Source of the DNA: an uncultured Polymorphobacter sp.
Lineage (GTDB): Bacteria; Pseudomonadota; Alphaproteobacteria; Sphingomonadales; Sphingomonadaceae
Direction: 5' to 3'
DNA: 6,096 nucleotides
NCBI GenBank assembly: GCA_937894055.1
Contig: CALDHQ010000025.1
Location: 1 to 6,096 of the forward strand
Below the pieces are notes generated by a model that was given only the letters and a program-made list of their open reading frames with translations, did not search any database and was not told where the DNA came from. Of this stretch, positions 5,782-6,096 are shown piece by piece (the first letter of the stretch is position 1; every line of letters starts with the position of its first letter). A program made the translations under genes and the position numbers.

Positions 5782-6096
5782 ATGCGAATCCGCACCGAAA
5801 CCCCTGCCGACCACGCCGCGATCCTCGCCGTCGTCACCGCCGCATTCGCCCGCCCCGACGAGGCCGACCTCGTCGACCAACTCCGCCACGACGGCGACGC
5901 CGCCATTTCGCTGGTCGCCGAGGCCGACCACGCCATTATCGGCCATGTCCTGCTGTCGCCGATGACCGCGCCGTTCGCCGCCCTCGGTCTCGCGCCGCTA
6001 TCGGTACTGCCTGCGCACCAGCAGCGCGGCGTCGGCAGCGAACTGATGCACGCCGCCATCGACGCAGCGCGCACGGCAGGCGCCGCCGCGATCTTC
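5782..6096 (+). CDS. GNAT family N-acetyltransferase, YhbS-like, cut by window edge
   Basis: The first 105 residues of an acetyl-CoA-dependent N-acetyltransferase, open to the window edge. It begins MRIRTETPADHAAILAVVTA with AFARPDEADLVDQLR (21-35), then SLVAEADHAIIGHVLLSP (43-60), then the acetyl-CoA motif LSVLPAHQQRGVGSELM (73-89), in which QQRGVG (80-85) is the pyrophosphate-binding loop. The sequence ends AAAIF, entering the strand before the C-terminal motif. Spacing and wording match the YhbS branch, whose members are usually around 165-175 residues, so roughly 60 or more are missing. The substrate is not known. The ATG has no Shine-Dalgarno; the promoter-like pair just upstream would give a leaderless mRNA, and a 20-bp palindrome lies 64 bases upstream. 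Fold is certain; subfamily is likely. Confidence 0.88.
   Translation, partial: MRIRTETPADHAAILAVVTAAFARPDEADLVDQLRHDGDAAISLVAEADHAIIGHVLLSPMTAPFAALGLAPLSVLPAHQQRGVGSELMHAAIDAARTAGAAAIF

Noticed and set aside
5656..5946. Minus-strand 96-codon frame opposite the acetyltransferase start
   Set aside because: It is the antisense of a clear GNAT N-terminus and ends inside the promoter region; its Gly/Val/Asp-rich product is a shadow.

Overview
This is a very GC-rich chromosomal window. The gene content (an alphaproteobacterial MipZ, a Tim14-like J-domain membrane protein and a PgmG-type hexose-phosphate mutase) and the style of intergenic repeat point to an alphaproteobacterium, most likely a member of the Sphingomonadales. 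The taxonomic call is inferred from protein character only. No rRNA, tRNA, CRISPR array, transposase or phage gene is visible.

Left part (1-2586, minus strand): a three-gene set that reads as one transcription unit, in the order mipZ (division-plane positioning ATPase), a small membrane-anchored J-domain protein, and pgmG (phosphomannomutase/phosphoglucomutase, C-terminus cut by the window edge). Only 3 bases separate mipZ from the J-protein gene, and 45 bases separate that from pgmG.

Middle (2587-5389): a 119-base divergent spacer leads into panC on the plus strand (pantothenate synthetase, best read from a TTG start with a good ribosome binding site). The stop codon of panC overlaps the GTG start of a 605-residue membrane protein. 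Its N-terminal half looks like a SLOG-type Rossmann nucleotide-binding domain. Its C-terminal half carries two hydrophobic hairpins that resemble the SLATT two-helix effector modules. Related domains are known or predicted parts of nucleotide-sensing conflict and immunity systems. Here the gene stands without a cyclase, TIR or nuclease partner in the window, and it is the most unusual item.

Right part (5390-6096): a 392-base spacer holds two palindromic sphingomonad-style repeat units, a small hairpin, a sharp AT-rich island, and a perfect 20-bp palindrome placed between -35 and -10-like hexamers. A second promoter-like pair sits exactly where it would start a leaderless mRNA for the last gene, a YhbS-like GNAT N-acetyltransferase cut by the right edge.

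Functionally, most of the window is core metabolism and cell-cycle housekeeping. The overlap of panC with a putative nucleotide-sensing pore-like protein, and the apparently regulated acetyltransferase promoter, are the points that go beyond that.
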